Source: an uncultured Lachnospiraceae bacterium
GTDB lineage: Bacteria > Bacillota > Clostridia > Lachnospirales > Lachnospiraceae
Reading direction: 5' to 3'
DNA length: 64,000 bases
NCBI GenBank assembly: GCA_902789665.1
Contig: CADAOY010000005.1
Location: 1-64,000 of the forward strand
The position numbers and the translations under genes were made by a program. The notes under the pieces are model-generated. The model had not been told where the DNA came from. It was given only the letters and a program-made list of their open reading frames with translations, and did not search any database. Positions 55,035 through 64,000 of the stretch are shown piece after piece. How positions within the stretch are numbered: position 1 is the first letter of the stretch; each line of letters starts with the position of its first letter.

Positions 55035-56075
55035 ATGAAAAAGAAGTTGATTGCTTTAGCTTTAACAGCATGTATGGCTATGGGAGTTATGGCCGGATGC
55101 TCAGATGAAGGTAAGGATATAAGCGAACTTAAAATGGATAAGTATTTAACCATTGGAGATTACAGTACTGTGGAAGTTAATTATGCTCCACAGCAGGTAA
55201 CTGATGCAATGGTTGATTCAAAGATCAGTGAGATTATCCAGGGTAATGCCGATGCGGGTATCACTGAAGGACAGTGCCAGATGGGCGATACTGTAAATAT
55301 TGACTATGCCGGATACAAGGATGGCATTCCTTTTGACGGTGGTACAGCTCAGGGGCAGTTCTTAACTCTTGGAAGCGGAATGTTTATTCCGGGCTTTGAA
55401 GAAGAAGTTGCAGGTATGAGCGTTGGAGAGAATAAGAAGTTTGATATTACTTTCCCGGCTGAATACGGTAATGCAGATTTAGCAGGTCAGGAGACAACAT
55501 TCAGCGTAACAGTTAATTATATTGTACCTGGTCTTTCAGATGAAACTGTTGCAGCGCTTGGCTCTTCTGAATATAAGACAGTTGATGAACTTAAGGCTTA
55601 TATTAAAACAAATCTTGAGGCTGAGCTTCAGGAAGAAGACAGAGGACATATCCTTTATCTCGCTTTTGTTGAGATTATGAATAGATCAGAATTCAAGGAA
55701 GTTCCACAGTATCTTATCGACGCCGAGAAGGCAAGAATTGAATCACAGTATCAGTATATGGCTGACAATAACGGTATGCCGGTAGATGATATTGTATCAA
55801 TTGTTTACGGCGTAACTTCTGAGGAACTTGCTACAGAATATGTTAAAGAGAGAATGATCTGCCAGACTATTGCCAATAATGAAGGACTTGAGGTTACAGA
55901 TGATGAACTTAATACTCAGCTTCAGGCAGCAGCTGATGCGCAAGGTTTAACACTTGAAGGTTATATGATACAAAATGGTGTAACCAATGAGTCATTCAGA
56001 GAATATCTTTTAGCAGATAAAGTTTATGATTTCCTGTGGGACAGAATTATAGTTACTGATACAGCCGCTGAATAA
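55035..56075 (+). CDS. FKBP-type peptidyl-prolyl isomerase lipoprotein, trigger-factor-like
   Basis: A 346-residue lipoprotein (lipobox MAGC, Cys22). It has an FKBP domain (about 80-175, GDTVNIDYAGYKDGIPFDGG, FIPGFEEEVAGMSVGE, FPAEYGNADLAGQ) and a helical C-terminal part (about 185-345, with VTDDELNTQLQAAADAQGLTLE in parts) like the trigger factor C-terminal arms. It lacks the N-terminal ribosome-binding domain of Tig. It likely folds exported proteins outside the membrane. The true tig lies two genes downstream, so a tig duplication exported outside is a reasonable inference. Confidence 0.88.
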   Translation: MKKKLIALALTACMAMGVMAGCSDEGKDISELKMDKYLTIGDYSTVEVNYAPQQVTDAMVDSKISEIIQGNADAGITEGQCQMGDTVNIDYAGYKDGIPFDGGTAQGQFLTLGSGMFIPGFEEEVAGMSVGENKKFDITFPAEYGNADLAGQETTFSVTVNYIVPGLSDETVAALGSSEYKTVDELKAYIKTNLEAELQEEDRGHILYLAFVEIMNRSEFKEVPQYLIDAEKARIESQYQYMADNNGMPVDDIVSIVYGVTSEELATEYVKERMICQTIANNEGLEVTDDELNTQLQAAADAQGLTLEGYMIQNGVTNESFREYLLADKVYDFLWDRIIVTDTAAE

Positions 56076-56086
56076 AGGAAGATTAT

Positions 56087-57145
56087 ATGAAGGTTCGTTT
56101 AGTTAAAAAATTAGGAATATATGCAGGTATTCTTATTGTGTGCGCAGGACTTTCAGCCTGTGGAGACAAAGAGCCTACGAATATAGAACTTGGTTTTGAA
56201 GACATTAATGCCCTTAAATATGATGATGCCATTACAGTTTTTGATGTAGCAATCGAAAATGGTGAGAACGAGAAGGAAGCCTTAAGAGGCAAGGCCTTAG
56301 CCTATATGGGAAAGGGCGATTATGAGAATGCCGAGGCGACTTTTATCGAAGCGCTTAATTCAGGTGGAAGCGTGCCTAAGGATATTGATTATGATATCAA
56401 TTATTACCTTGGCGTATGTTACTACAAGATGGGACGATATGATGATTCCATCGCAAGATATGATGCCATCATTGATTTAAGACCGAAGGAAAGAGATGCC
56501 TACATGCAAAGAGGCATAGCAAGAATCGCAGTTGGCAAAATCAACGAGGCCAAGGAGGATTTTGACACAGCAATTTCCTATTCAAAGAAAGACAATGGTA
56601 TCTATATAGATATATTCAATGCTTTCAGGGAAGCAGGGCTTACACAGGATGGTGAGGTTTACCTGCAGCAGGCCCTTGATAATAATGACAGTTCAATGTC
56701 CAAGTTTGATAAGGGAAGAATATATTTCTATCTTGAAGATTATACCAATGCAAGAAACTTCTTAGAGGAAGCCAGAAATGAAGGAGAGAAGGGCGAGGAT
56801 GTAATTCTTCTTTTAGGTCAGTCCTATGAGAACCTTGGAGATAAGAATTATGCCATTTCACTTTATGATACATATCTTGCCACCACACCTTCAGCTGCAT
56901 TATATAATCAGTGTGCAAAGTGTTATATAGAACTTAAGGATTATTCCGATGCAGTTACCTATATAAATAATGGTTTGTCTCAGGAAGACAAGTCATATGA
57001 TCAGCAGCTTCGTTTCAATCAGATAGTATGTTATGAGATGATGGGGGATTTTGATACAGCCAAGAGTCTCATGGCAACATATATTAAGGACTATCCGGAT
57101 GATGAGGTTGCAGCAAGAGAAAACAAGTTTCTCATAACCAGATAA
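56087..57145 (+). CDS. Tetratricopeptide-repeat lipoprotein
   Basis: A 352-residue lipoprotein with lipobox LSAC (Cys25) and tandem TPR helices from about 35 to the end, for example ALRGKALAYMGKGDYENAEATFIEAL and YYLGVCYYKMGRYDDSIARYDAIIDLRP read in parts. It is probably a surface scaffold or chaperone-like adaptor. It starts 11 bases after the FKBP lipoprotein, so the two extracytoplasmic proteins form one operon just before tig. Partner unknown. Confidence 0.88.
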   Translation: MKVRLVKKLGIYAGILIVCAGLSACGDKEPTNIELGFEDINALKYDDAITVFDVAIENGENEKEALRGKALAYMGKGDYENAEATFIEALNSGGSVPKDIDYDINYYLGVCYYKMGRYDDSIARYDAIIDLRPKERDAYMQRGIARIAVGKINEAKEDFDTAISYSKKDNGIYIDIFNAFREAGLTQDGEVYLQQALDNNDSSMSKFDKGRIYFYLEDYTNARNFLEEARNEGEKGEDVILLLGQSYENLGDKNYAISLYDTYLATTPSAALYNQCAKCYIELKDYSDAVTYINNGLSQEDKSYDQQLRFNQIVCYEMMGDFDTAKSLMATYIKDYPDDEVAARENKFLITR

Positions 57146-57147
57146 TA

Positions 57148-57176
57148 TTTACTAAACAGTAAAATTATGATATAAT
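57148..57176 (+). promoter_or_regulatory. Promoter of tig
   Basis: TTTACT (57148-57153), a 17-base spacer and consensus TATAAT (57171-57176). The leader of about 50 bases contains the small palindromic GGCCATAGCC. Confidence 0.6.
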
Positions 57177-57235
57177 AAGATTTCGTTGGTTTTGGCTTAA
57201 GGCCATAGCCCTAATATAAGGAGGTTTAAGAAATA

Positions 57236-58525
57236 ATGAGTGTACAAGTTGAGAAGTTAGAGCATAATATGGCTAAGCTTACTATTGAGGTTCCTGCAGA
57301 AGAACTGGAAAAGGCTATTGATAAGGCATATGTTAAGGTTAAGAACAGTGTTGCAGTACCTGGTTTCAGAAAGGGTAAAGTTCCTAAGAATATTATTGAG
57401 AAGATGTATGGCAAGGAAGTATTCTATGAAGATGCTGCCAATATCTTAATTCCGGATGCATATGAGAAAGCATATGATGAGTGTGAAGAAGAAATCGTAT
57501 CTCGTCCACAGATTGAGATCGTACAGGTAGAAAGCGGTAAGCCATTTATCTTTACTGCAGAAGTTGCTTTAAGACCTGACTGTGAACTTGGTAAGTATTT
57601 CGGTGTTGAAGTTGAGAAGATTGATGCAGAAGTTTCAGAAGATGAAATTAATGCAGATATCGAGAAGGAAAGAGAAAACAGTGCAAGTGTTGAAATCCTT
57701 GAGGATGAGGCAATTGCAGAGAAGGATACAGCATATATCGATTTCAAGGGATTTGTTGACGGCGAGGCTTTTGAAGGTGGCGAAGGTACCAATTATGCTC
57801 TTACAATTGGTTCACATTCTTTCATCGATACATTTGAAGATCAGCTTATCGGCAAGAAGACAGGTGATGAAGTTGATGTTAATGTAACATTCCCGGAAGA
57901 TTATCAGGCTGAGAATCTTAAGGGTAAGGCTGCTAAATTTGAAGTTAAGATTAATAAGGTTGAGAGAAAGCACCTTCCTGAACTTGATGACGAGTTCGCT
58001 TCAGAAGTAAGTGAATATGAGACTTTTGAAGAATATAAGGACAGCGTTAAGAAGAAAATCTTAGAGAGAAAAGAGAATGAAATCAAGAGCGCTAAAGAAG
58101 ATGCTGTAATCGACAAGATTATTGAAGATGCAAAGATGGATATTCCTGATATCTACATTGAGACAATGGCAGGTCAGGTTGTTAATGAATTTGCACAGCA
58201 GCTTAGCATGCAGGGCTTATCAATGGATCAGTATTATAAGTTTACTGCAAGCAACGAGCAGATGATGATCGAGCAGGCTAAGCCACAGGCATTAAAGAGA
58301 ATCCAGACAAGACTTGTGCTTGAAGAGATCGTTAAGAAAGAGAATATTGAAGTTACAGCTGATGAACTTGAAGAAGAATACAAGAAACTGGCTGAAGGAT
58401 ACCGTATGGACGTAGATAAGGTTAAGGAAATCTTCGGAACAGATGAAAGAGAAGAAGACTTCAAGAAGGATATCGCAGTTCAGAAGGCTATCACTTTGGT
58501 AACAGAGAAGGCTGTAGAGAAATAA
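57236..58525 (+). CDS. tig: Trigger factor
   Basis: A 429-residue ribosome-bound chaperone and prolyl isomerase. The ribosome-binding signature GFRKGKVPKNIIEKMYG (about 43-59) is present, then an FKBP domain (about 160-245) and a helical C-terminal arm domain. Length is standard. AAGGAGG precedes the ATG. It heads the tig-clpP-clpX cluster typical of bacteria. Confidence 0.97.
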   Translation: MSVQVEKLEHNMAKLTIEVPAEELEKAIDKAYVKVKNSVAVPGFRKGKVPKNIIEKMYGKEVFYEDAANILIPDAYEKAYDECEEEIVSRPQIEIVQVESGKPFIFTAEVALRPDCELGKYFGVEVEKIDAEVSEDEINADIEKERENSASVEILEDEAIAEKDTAYIDFKGFVDGEAFEGGEGTNYALTIGSHSFIDTFEDQLIGKKTGDEVDVNVTFPEDYQAENLKGKAAKFEVKINKVERKHLPELDDEFASEVSEYETFEEYKDSVKKKILERKENEIKSAKEDAVIDKIIEDAKMDIPDIYIETMAGQVVNEFAQQLSMQGLSMDQYYKFTASNEQMMIEQAKPQALKRIQTRLVLEEIVKKENIEVTADELEEEYKKLAEGYRMDVDKVKEIFGTDEREEDFKKDIAVQKAITLVTEKAVEK

Positions 58526-58596
58526 TTGGTCAAATAAGTGTTGGCTAAATTATTATTAGCAATGACTATTAGTAAAAACAAGAGGAGGGTTTACAA

Positions 58597-59208
58597 ATGA
58601 GTTTGGTTCCTGTTGTTGTAGAACAAACCAGTCGTGGAGAAAGATCATATGATATTTATTCCAGACTTCTTAAAGAAAGAATTATTTTCTTAGGTGAGGA
58701 AGTTAATGAAGTAACTGCTTCACTTGTAGTGGCTCAGCTGCTTTTCTTAGAGGCAGAGGATCCGGATAAGGATATCCAGTTATATATTAACAGCCCTGGT
58801 GGCTCAGTAACTGCAGGTATGGCTATCTATGATACCATGCAGTACATTAAATGCGATGTATCAACTATCTGTATCGGTATGGCAGCATCCATGGGTGCTT
58901 TCTTACTTGCAGGTGGTAAGAAGGGTAAGAGAATGGCTTTACCTAATGCTGAGATTATGATTCATCAGCCTTTAGGTGGTGCTCAGGGTCAGGCAACAGA
59001 AATTGAAATTGCTGCCAAGCACATCCTTCAGACAAAGGAAAAACTTAATAAGATTCTGGCTGAGAATACAGGACAGGATTATGAGACAGTAGCTTTGGAT
59101 ACAGACAGAGATAACTGGAAGACTGCTGAAGAGGCTATGGAGTATGGCCTTATAGATAAGGTTATTACTTACAGAGAAGTAGCAGAAGATAAGAAAAAGA
59201 GCAAATAA
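58597..59208 (+). CDS. clpP: ATP-dependent Clp protease proteolytic subunit
   Basis: A 203-residue serine peptidase. It shows the active-site Ser in [14 protein letters not shown] (about 94-107), His in [13 protein letters not shown] (about 121-133) and Asp in DTDRDNW near 170. It forms the ClpXP protease with the next gene product. AGAGGAGGG precedes the ATG. The gap to clpX is ten bases. Confidence 0.97.
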   Translation: MSLVPVVVEQTSRGERSYDIYSRLLKERIIFLGEEVNEVTASLVVAQLLFLEAEDPDKDIQLYINSPGGSVTAGMAIYDTMQYIKCDVSTICIGMAASMGAFLLAGGKKGKRMALPNAEIMIHQPLGGAQGQATEIEIAAKHILQTKEKLNKILAENTGQDYETVALDTDRDNWKTAEEAMEYGLIDKVITYREVAEDKKKSK

Positions 59209-59218
59209 GGAGACTTAG

Positions 59219-60460
59219 ATGGCAGGACGTAAAAGTAATACCATAAGATGTTCTTTTTGCGGTAAATCCCAGGAACAGGTTATGAAATTAATAGCCGGAC
59301 CGGGTAATGTCTACATTTGTAATGAATGCATTGAAAGATGTAATGATATTTTAGATGTAGAATATGAAGCATATGATGATATTGAAATCTCAGGTCTTGA
59401 GGATCTTAATCTCATTAAACCTAAGGAGATTAAGGAATTCCTGGACCAGTATGTCATTGGACAGGACAAAGCTAAAAAGGTATTATCCGTAGCAGTTTAC
59501 AATCATTATAAAAGAGTTAAGCAGTACAGAGATTCAGATGTTGAACTCCAGAAGAGTAATATTCTTATGCTTGGGCCTACAGGTTCAGGTAAGACATATT
59601 TAGCACAGACACTTGCCAAGATTCTTAATGTTCCATTTGCCATTGCAGATGCTACCACATTAACTGAGGCAGGCTATGTAGGTGAAGACGTTGAGAATAT
59701 TCTCTTAAAGCTTATTCAGGCTGCTGATTATGATGTTAAAAAGGCTGAATATGGTATTGTCTATATCGATGAGATTGATAAAATCACCAAGAAGAGTGAG
59801 AACGTATCCATCACAAGAGACGTATCAGGTGAAGGCGTTCAGCAGGCACTTCTTAAGATAATAGAAGGTACCAATGCTTCAGTTCCACCACAGGGTGGAC
59901 GTAAGCATCCACAGCAGGAGCTTATTCCGATAGATACAACTAATATATTGTTTATCTGCGGCGGGGCTTTTGACGGTCTGGAGAAGATTATAGAGTCAAG
60001 ACTTAATGAGAAGAGCATTGGTTTCCAGGCTAATCTTGGCGGGGATAAGAGTGATATTTCACAGATTCTCTCAAGAGTTGAGCCACAGGACCTTGTTAAG
60101 TTTGGCATTATTCCGGAGTTTGTAGGTCGTGTGCCTATCAATGTGGCTTTGGACGGACTTGATGAAGATGCTCTGGTAAGAATACTTAAGGAGCCTAAGA
60201 ATGCTCTGGTTAAACAGTACGCCGAATTATTCAAATTTGACGATGTAGAGCTGGAGTTTGAGGATGATGCCATTAAGGCGATAGCGGCTAAGGCATATAA
60301 GCGTAAAACCGGCGCCAGAGGTCTTAGAACCATAATGGAGAATGCAATGATGGAAACCATGTATGAGATTCCGTCAGATAAGAGCATTAAGAAATGCATT
60401 ATTACCAAGGATTGTATCGAAGGTGATGCGGCTCCGTTAGTTGAAAAAGTAAAGAAATAA
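59219..60460 (+). CDS. clpX: Clp protease ATPase subunit ClpX
   Basis: A 413-residue unfoldase. It has the N-terminal zinc-binding domain (CSFCGKS at about 12-18 and CNECIERC at about 37-44), Walker A GPTGSGKT (about 117-124), Walker [11 protein letters not shown], the pore-loop GYVGEDV and the IGF loop region [13 protein letters not shown] that docks ClpP. Start follows AAGGAGACTT, ten bases after clpP. A hairpin follows it. Confidence 0.97.
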   Translation: MAGRKSNTIRCSFCGKSQEQVMKLIAGPGNVYICNECIERCNDILDVEYEAYDDIEISGLEDLNLIKPKEIKEFLDQYVIGQDKAKKVLSVAVYNHYKRVKQYRDSDVELQKSNILMLGPTGSGKTYLAQTLAKILNVPFAIADATTLTEAGYVGEDVENILLKLIQAADYDVKKAEYGIVYIDEIDKITKKSENVSITRDVSGEGVQQALLKIIEGTNASVPPQGGRKHPQQELIPIDTTNILFICGGAFDGLEKIIESRLNEKSIGFQANLGGDKSDISQILSRVEPQDLVKFGIIPEFVGRVPINVALDGLDEDALVRILKEPKNALVKQYAELFKFDDVELEFEDDAIKAIAAKAYKRKTGARGLRTIMENAMMETMYEIPSDKSIKKCIITKDCIEGDAAPLVEKVKK

Positions 60461-60464
60461 TATT

Positions 60465-60489
60465 TAATGCTGCCTTATGGGCAGCATTA
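60465..60489 (+). terminator. Hairpin after clpX
   Basis: TAATGCTGCC (60465-60474) and GGCAGCATTA (60480-60489) form a perfect ten-pair stem. A T-run is missing, so termination may be weak or the hairpin may stabilise the mRNA end. Confidence 0.6.
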
Positions 60490-60510
60490 GTTGTATATGA
60501 GAGATGTGCA

Positions 60511-60597
60511 TGGCGGATGCGTGCGGGCCGCTGGCGCGCGTGGCGTGGGGAGCGTGGCGCGCGAGTGGGGCGTGCAGGGCCGGCGTGGAGGCGCGCG
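60511..60597 (+). other. GC-rich island between clpX and engB
   Basis: In these 87 bases 72 are G or C (about 83%) and G outnumbers C by 50 to 22, in an otherwise AT-rich region. GGCGCGCG occurs three times (60533, 60556, 60590) and GCGTGG at least four times. A 33-codon frame starting at ATG 60510 and ending at 60611 spans it, but stop-free frames are expected in GC-rich DNA and its start site is weak. It sits directly before the engB ATG. Origin and function unknown. Confidence 0.85.
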
Positions 60598-60620
60598 AAA
60601 GATTAGTTTAAGAGGTTTTT

Positions 60621-61205
60621 ATGGTTATAAAGAGTGTAAATTTGGAAACCGTGGTTGGAATTACCAGTAAACTGCCGGAGAATGTTCTGCCGGAGTTTGC
60701 TTTTGCGGGTAAGAGTAATGTGGGCAAGTCCTCATTAATTAATGCATTAATGAATCGCAAGAATTATGCAAGAACCAGCGCAAAACCGGGTAAGACACAG
60801 ACCATTAATTATTATAATATTAATAATGAGTTGTATTTTGTGGATCTTCCGGGATATGGATATGCTTCAGTTTCTGAAGAGATAAAGGCCAAATGGGGCA
60901 AGATGATTGAGAATTATCTTAAGAAGTCCAGGGTTTTGAAGGCGGTGTTCCTTTTGGTTGACATAAGACATGAGCCGTCGAAGAATGATGTGATGATGTA
61001 TGACTGGATAGTGGATAATGGATTTAATCCGGTTATCATTGCTACGAAGAGCGATAAGATAAACCGTTCTCAGATAGATAAGCAGGTGGCCCTGATTAAG
61101 AAGACGATTAAGGTTAAGCCGGGAACCGTGATTATTCCGTTCTCTGCCCAGAGCAAGGCGGGGCTTGATAAGGTTTATGAAGTGATTGAAGGATTTGAGG
61201 CATAA
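60621..61205 (+). CDS. engB: Ribosome biogenesis GTP-binding protein EngB/YsxC
   Basis: A 194-residue GTPase for 50S subunit assembly. G1 GKSNVGKSSLIN (about 30-41), G3 DLPGYGYA (about 74-81), G4 ATKSDK (about 139-144) and G5 FSAQSK are present. AAGAGG lies just before the ATG. It usually follows clpX or lon in Firmicutes; here it is separated from clpX by the GC-rich island. Confidence 0.96.
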   Translation: MVIKSVNLETVVGITSKLPENVLPEFAFAGKSNVGKSSLINALMNRKNYARTSAKPGKTQTINYYNINNELYFVDLPGYGYASVSEEIKAKWGKMIENYLKKSRVLKAVFLLVDIRHEPSKNDVMMYDWIVDNGFNPVIIATKSDKINRSQIDKQVALIKKTIKVKPGTVIIPFSAQSKAGLDKVYEVIEGFEA

Positions 61206-61245
61206 AAATACCCTTGTCTGTATAAATACAGGCAAGGGTTTTTAT
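61206..61245 (+). terminator. Bidirectional terminator between engB and the DHH gene
   Basis: ACCCTTGTCTGTA (61210-61222) and TACAGGCAAGGGT (61227-61239) form a 13-pair stem with one G-T pair, with A-runs and T-runs outside. Confidence 0.9.
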
Positions 61246-61246
61246 T

Positions 61247-62164
61247 TTAGCCTTTGTAATTGATTAAGTCATCAAGGAGTAATGCAATCTTCTCATCCAT
61301 CTGCTCATCATTAAACTGACAGGTACCAACGGCTTTGTGTCCGCCACCACCATACTTAAGCATTAATGAACCTACATCCACATTTGATGTTCTGTTAAGA
61401 ATGCTGTAACCAACTGCACATGAGCATCCGTGACCGCCTTTACCATTTACAATCCAGATTGAGATATTCTGCTCAGGATACATTGAGTAAATCATGAATC
61501 TGTTACCTGAGTAGATTGGATCAACGCCGCGAAGGTCGGAGATGATAACATCTTTTTCAACTCTTGTATGAGCCTTAACCATCTCTTTGAACTTATCTGT
61601 CTGCTCGAAGTAAACTTCAATTCTTTCCTTTACATCAGGAAGAGCAAGAATCTCTTCAGTATTCATTGTTCTGCAGGCATCAATAAGATTCTCCATTAAT
61701 TTATAGTTAGGAATAGTGAAATTACGCCATCTTCCAAGACCTGTTCTTGGGTCCATTAAGAAGCCGATTAAAATCCATCCCTTAGGATTCTGAATCTCGT
61801 CGATTGTAAGATGACCTGAGTCAACCTTATCAACTGCTTCCATCATTTCATCAAAATGTGCAAATCTTTCCTGACCACCGTAATAGTCGTAGATAATTCT
61901 TGCACATGATGGTGTAATACGGCTTTCTCCCTTATATTTACCTTCCAATTGATTTCTTTCAAATTCGCTGGAATGATGATCGAACCAAAGACCGCAACCC
62001 TCAACAAAAGGAACATTGGCGAGTACATCATTCTCTGTGATTTCTACAAGACCATCCTGAAGATCCTTTGGATGAGCAAAGGTCCATGAATCGATAACCC
62101 CTACCTCCTTAAGAAGTGCTCCGCATGCTAATCCGTCGAAATCGGAACGTGTAACCAGTCTCAT
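61247..62164 (-). CDS. DHH/DHHA1-like phosphoesterase
   Basis: A 305-residue protein of the exopolyphosphatase-like DHH superfamily. RSDFDGLACGALL (about 5-17) is DHH motif I, WFDHHSSEF (about 59-67) the DHH motif, and the C-terminal GGGGHKAVGTCQF the DHHA1 glycine-rich substrate motif. Likely substrates are nanoRNA, cyclic dinucleotide products or polyphosphate; the sequence does not decide. A good AAAGGAGG precedes the minus-strand ATG. It is divergent from glnS. Confidence 0.87.
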   Translation of the reverse strand: MRLVTRSDFDGLACGALLKEVGVIDSWTFAHPKDLQDGLVEITENDVLANVPFVEGCGLWFDHHSSEFERNQLEGKYKGESRITPSCARIIYDYYGGQERFAHFDEMMEAVDKVDSGHLTIDEIQNPKGWILIGFLMDPRTGLGRWRNFTIPNYKLMENLIDACRTMNTEEILALPDVKERIEVYFEQTDKFKEMVKAHTRVEKDVIISDLRGVDPIYSGNRFMIYSMYPEQNISIWIVNGKGGHGCSCAVGYSILNRTSNVDVGSLMLKYGGGGHKAVGTCQFNDEQMDEKIALLLDDLINYKG

Positions 62165-62325
62165 TTTAGTCCTCCTTTAACCATTGTTTTTTGAAACCAT
62201 ACCTGTTTCTAATTATATATTAGTTTGTGATTAAAGGCAATAAATCAATCTTTATATTTTTATAAACTTGTGGTATTATTAACCTTAGTGTAAAGCACAT
62301 ATCACACTTTGGAGGATGAATAAAT

Positions 62326-64000
62326 ATGGCTGACAAAGAAATCTTAGAAGAAGCATCAGAAGAAGTAGTATCTAAGAACTTTATTGAGCAGATAATCGAT
62401 AAGGATTTGGAGGAAGGTGTATATGAAACAGTACATACAAGATTTCCGCCGGAACCAAACGGATATCTGCATATAGGTCATGCTAAGAGTATATTACTTA
62501 ACTACGGATTAGCAGAGAAATACAATGGTCTTTTTAATATGAGATTTGATGATACCAATCCAACCAAGGAGAAGGTGGAATTCGTTAATTCTCAGCTTGA
62601 AGACATTAAGTGGCTTGGTGCAAAGTGGGATGACAGATTATTTTATGCGTCCGATTATTTTCCACAGATGTATGAAGCAGCAATTAAGCTTATCAAAAAG
62701 GGTAAGGCTTATGTATCTGATTTAAGTGCGGATGAAATCCGTGAATACAGAGGTACTTTTGACGAGCCTGGTAAGAAAGATCCGTATTCAGACAGAAGCA
62801 TAGAAGAGAACCTGACTTTATTTAATGAAATGAAGGAAGGCAAATATGAGGATGGAAGCAAGGTATTAAGAGCAAGAATTGATATGGCTTCACCTAATAT
62901 GAATATGAGAGACCCTGTTATTTACAGAGTGGCTCATATGACACATCACAGAACAGGTGATACCTGGTGTATCTATCCTATGTATGATTTTGCACATCCA
63001 ATTGAAGATGCGATTGAAGGCATTACACATTCAATCTGTACTCTTGAGTTTGAAGATCACAGACCTTTATATAACTGGGTAGTTACAGAACTTGAATACC
63101 CACATCCACCTAAGCAGATTGAGTTTGCGAAACTTTATCTTAAGAATGTGGTAACAGGTAAGAGATATATTAAAAAGTTAGTTGAGGATGGAATTGCAGA
63201 CGGCTGGGATGATCCAAGACTTGTTTCAATATCAGCACTTCGCAGAAGAGGATATACGCCTGAATCAATTAAGATGTTCTGTAAGCTTGCAGGTGTATCC
63301 AAGTCTCAGGCTGTGGCAGATATGGCAATGCTTGAGTACTGCATCAGAGAAGACCTTAAATTAAAGCGTCCTAGAATGATGGCAGTTCTTGATCCTATCA
63401 AGCTTGTTATTGATAATTACGAAGAAGGCAAAACAGAGATGCTTTCAGTTGCCAATAATCTTGAGAATGAGGCGCTTGGAGAAAGAGAAGTTCCTTTCTC
63501 AAGAGAGTTATATATTGAAAGAGAAGACTTCATGGAAGAGCCTCCTAAGAAATATTTCAGATTATTCCCTGGCAATGAAGTAAGACTTATGAATGCATAT
63601 TTCGTTAAGTGTACATCTTTTGAGAAAGATGAGAATGGCAATGTAACAGTAGTTCACTGTACATATGACCCTGAGACCAAATCAGGTTCAGGATTTACCG
63701 GACGTAAGGTTAAGGGAACAATTCACTGGGTTAATGCACCTACAGCCAAAGAGGTTGAGGTAAGACTTTTTGAGAATATCATCGATGAAGAGAAGGGTGT
63801 ATATAACGAGGAAGACGGAAGCATCAATGTTAATCCTGATTCAAAGAAGATTGTAACAGCCTTTGTTGAGCCGGCTCTTGCAAAAGCCAAGGCATATGAA
63901 TCCTTCCAGTTTGTACGTAACGGATTCTACTGTGTTGATTATAAGGATTCCAAGGAAGGCGCTCCTGTGTTTAACAGAATCGTATCCTTAAAGAGTTCAT
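62326..64000 (+). CDS. glnS: Glutaminyl-tRNA synthetase, cut by the window edge
   Basis: About 558 codons are visible, nearly the full family length, with no stop before the edge. The class I HIGH motif is [15 protein letters not shown] (HIGH at 49-52), DDTNPTKE (about 75) is GlxRS-specific, and [21 protein letters not shown] (read in parts, about 290) is the GlnRS hallmark. The second motif reads VTGKR (276-280) instead of MSKRK. GGAGG precedes the ATG. GlnRS is sporadic in Firmicutes, most of which use GatCAB, so it is likely an old transfer. Confidence 0.95.
   Translation, partial: MADKEILEEASEEVVSKNFIEQIIDKDLEEGVYETVHTRFPPEPNGYLHIGHAKSILLNYGLAEKYNGLFNMRFDDTNPTKEKVEFVNSQLEDIKWLGAKWDDRLFYASDYFPQMYEAAIKLIKKGKAYVSDLSADEIREYRGTFDEPGKKDPYSDRSIEENLTLFNEMKEGKYEDGSKVLRARIDMASPNMNMRDPVIYRVAHMTHHRTGDTWCIYPMYDFAHPIEDAIEGITHSICTLEFEDHRPLYNWVVTELEYPHPPKQIEFAKLYLKNVVTGKRYIKKLVEDGIADGWDDPRLVSISALRRRGYTPESIKMFCKLAGVSKSQAVADMAMLEYCIREDLKLKRPRMMAVLDPIKLVIDNYEEGKTEMLSVANNLENEALGEREVPFSRELYIEREDFMEEPPKKYFRLFPGNEVRLMNAYFVKCTSFEKDENGNVTVVHCTYDPETKSGSGFTGRKVKGTIHWVNAPTAKEVEVRLFENIIDEEKGVYNEEDGSINVNPDSKKIVTAFVEPALAKAKAYESFQFVRNGFYCVDYKDSKEGAPVFNRIVSLKSS

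Noticed and set aside
60510-60611. A 33-codon frame across the GC-rich block
   Set aside because: Open frames are expected in GC-rich DNA without stops; the start context is weak and the composition is biased. Kept as a side note, not a gene call.
1-64000. CRISPR arrays, rRNA operons, insertion sequences
   Set aside because: No regularly spaced repeats, no rRNA sequence and no transposase gene were found on reading both strands.

Overview
The window is a low-GC, densely packed bacterial chromosome segment. Purine-rich GGAGG ribosome-binding sites, Rho-independent hairpins, an AT-rich codon bias and gene content (GH9 cellulase lipoprotein, HydE for [FeFe]-hydrogenase, LytTR/DUF3021 pair, DUF4317, separate PurO-type IMP cyclohydrolase and AICAR formyltransferase, GlnRS) point to a strictly anaerobic, fibre-degrading Firmicute, most likely a Lachnospiraceae member (Butyrivibrio/Roseburia-like). 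The family assignment is inference from gene content. No phage, IS element or CRISPR array was seen.

Layout. 0-9 kb: an edge-truncated gene and a GH9 cellulase lipoprotein on the minus strand, then a plus-strand run of YhaO/YhaN-type nuclease and SMC-like ATPase, a CNNM/CorC membrane protein, a sirtuin-like protein lacking catalytic residues, and a TetR regulator. 9-14 kb: an ACT-domain protein, homoserine dehydrogenase and aspartate kinase (aspartate-family amino acids), a LysM exported protein and upp. 14-18 kb: hydE, surE, a predicted Mn2+ CDF exporter and a metallo-beta-lactamase-fold hydrolase. 18-20.3 kb: tRNA-Gly(GCC) followed by a gene-poor patch with an AbiEi-like antitoxin, a probable toxin remnant and two tiny overlapping ORFs; this is the most accessory-looking part. 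20-27 kb: a mixed set (phosphatase, GNAT, CPBP protease, nucleotidase, DUF1275, esterase, LytTR, DUF3021). 27-32 kb: mnmA, then a class II amidotransferase beside two unrelated gamma-glutamyl-ligase families. 32-40 kb: clpB, metY-cysK sulfur assimilation, a 2-hydroxyacid dehydrogenase and a SpoU methylase. 40-48 kb: a three-gene operon of a DUF697-type GTPase, an ArsB/NhaD-like permease and a 1657-residue coiled-coil protein of unknown function. 48-64 kb: typA, a DUF4317/purine operon, azlCD, a lipoprotein FKBP, a TPR lipoprotein, tig-clpP-clpX-engB (protein quality control), a DHH phosphoesterase and glnS running off the right edge.

The most unusual signals are these. Two unrelated membrane proteins share an identical 12-residue C-terminal tail (EKELMSKVPHGH) whose DNA differs only at synonymous sites. 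An 87-bp block of about 83% GC sits between clpX and engB. A Cys-Cys-ending mini-ORF lies between metY and cysK, and a 20-bp inverted repeat pair flanks the metY leader. The giant-protein operon, the gamma-glutamyl cluster and the sirtuin pseudoenzyme are the best candidates for undescribed systems.
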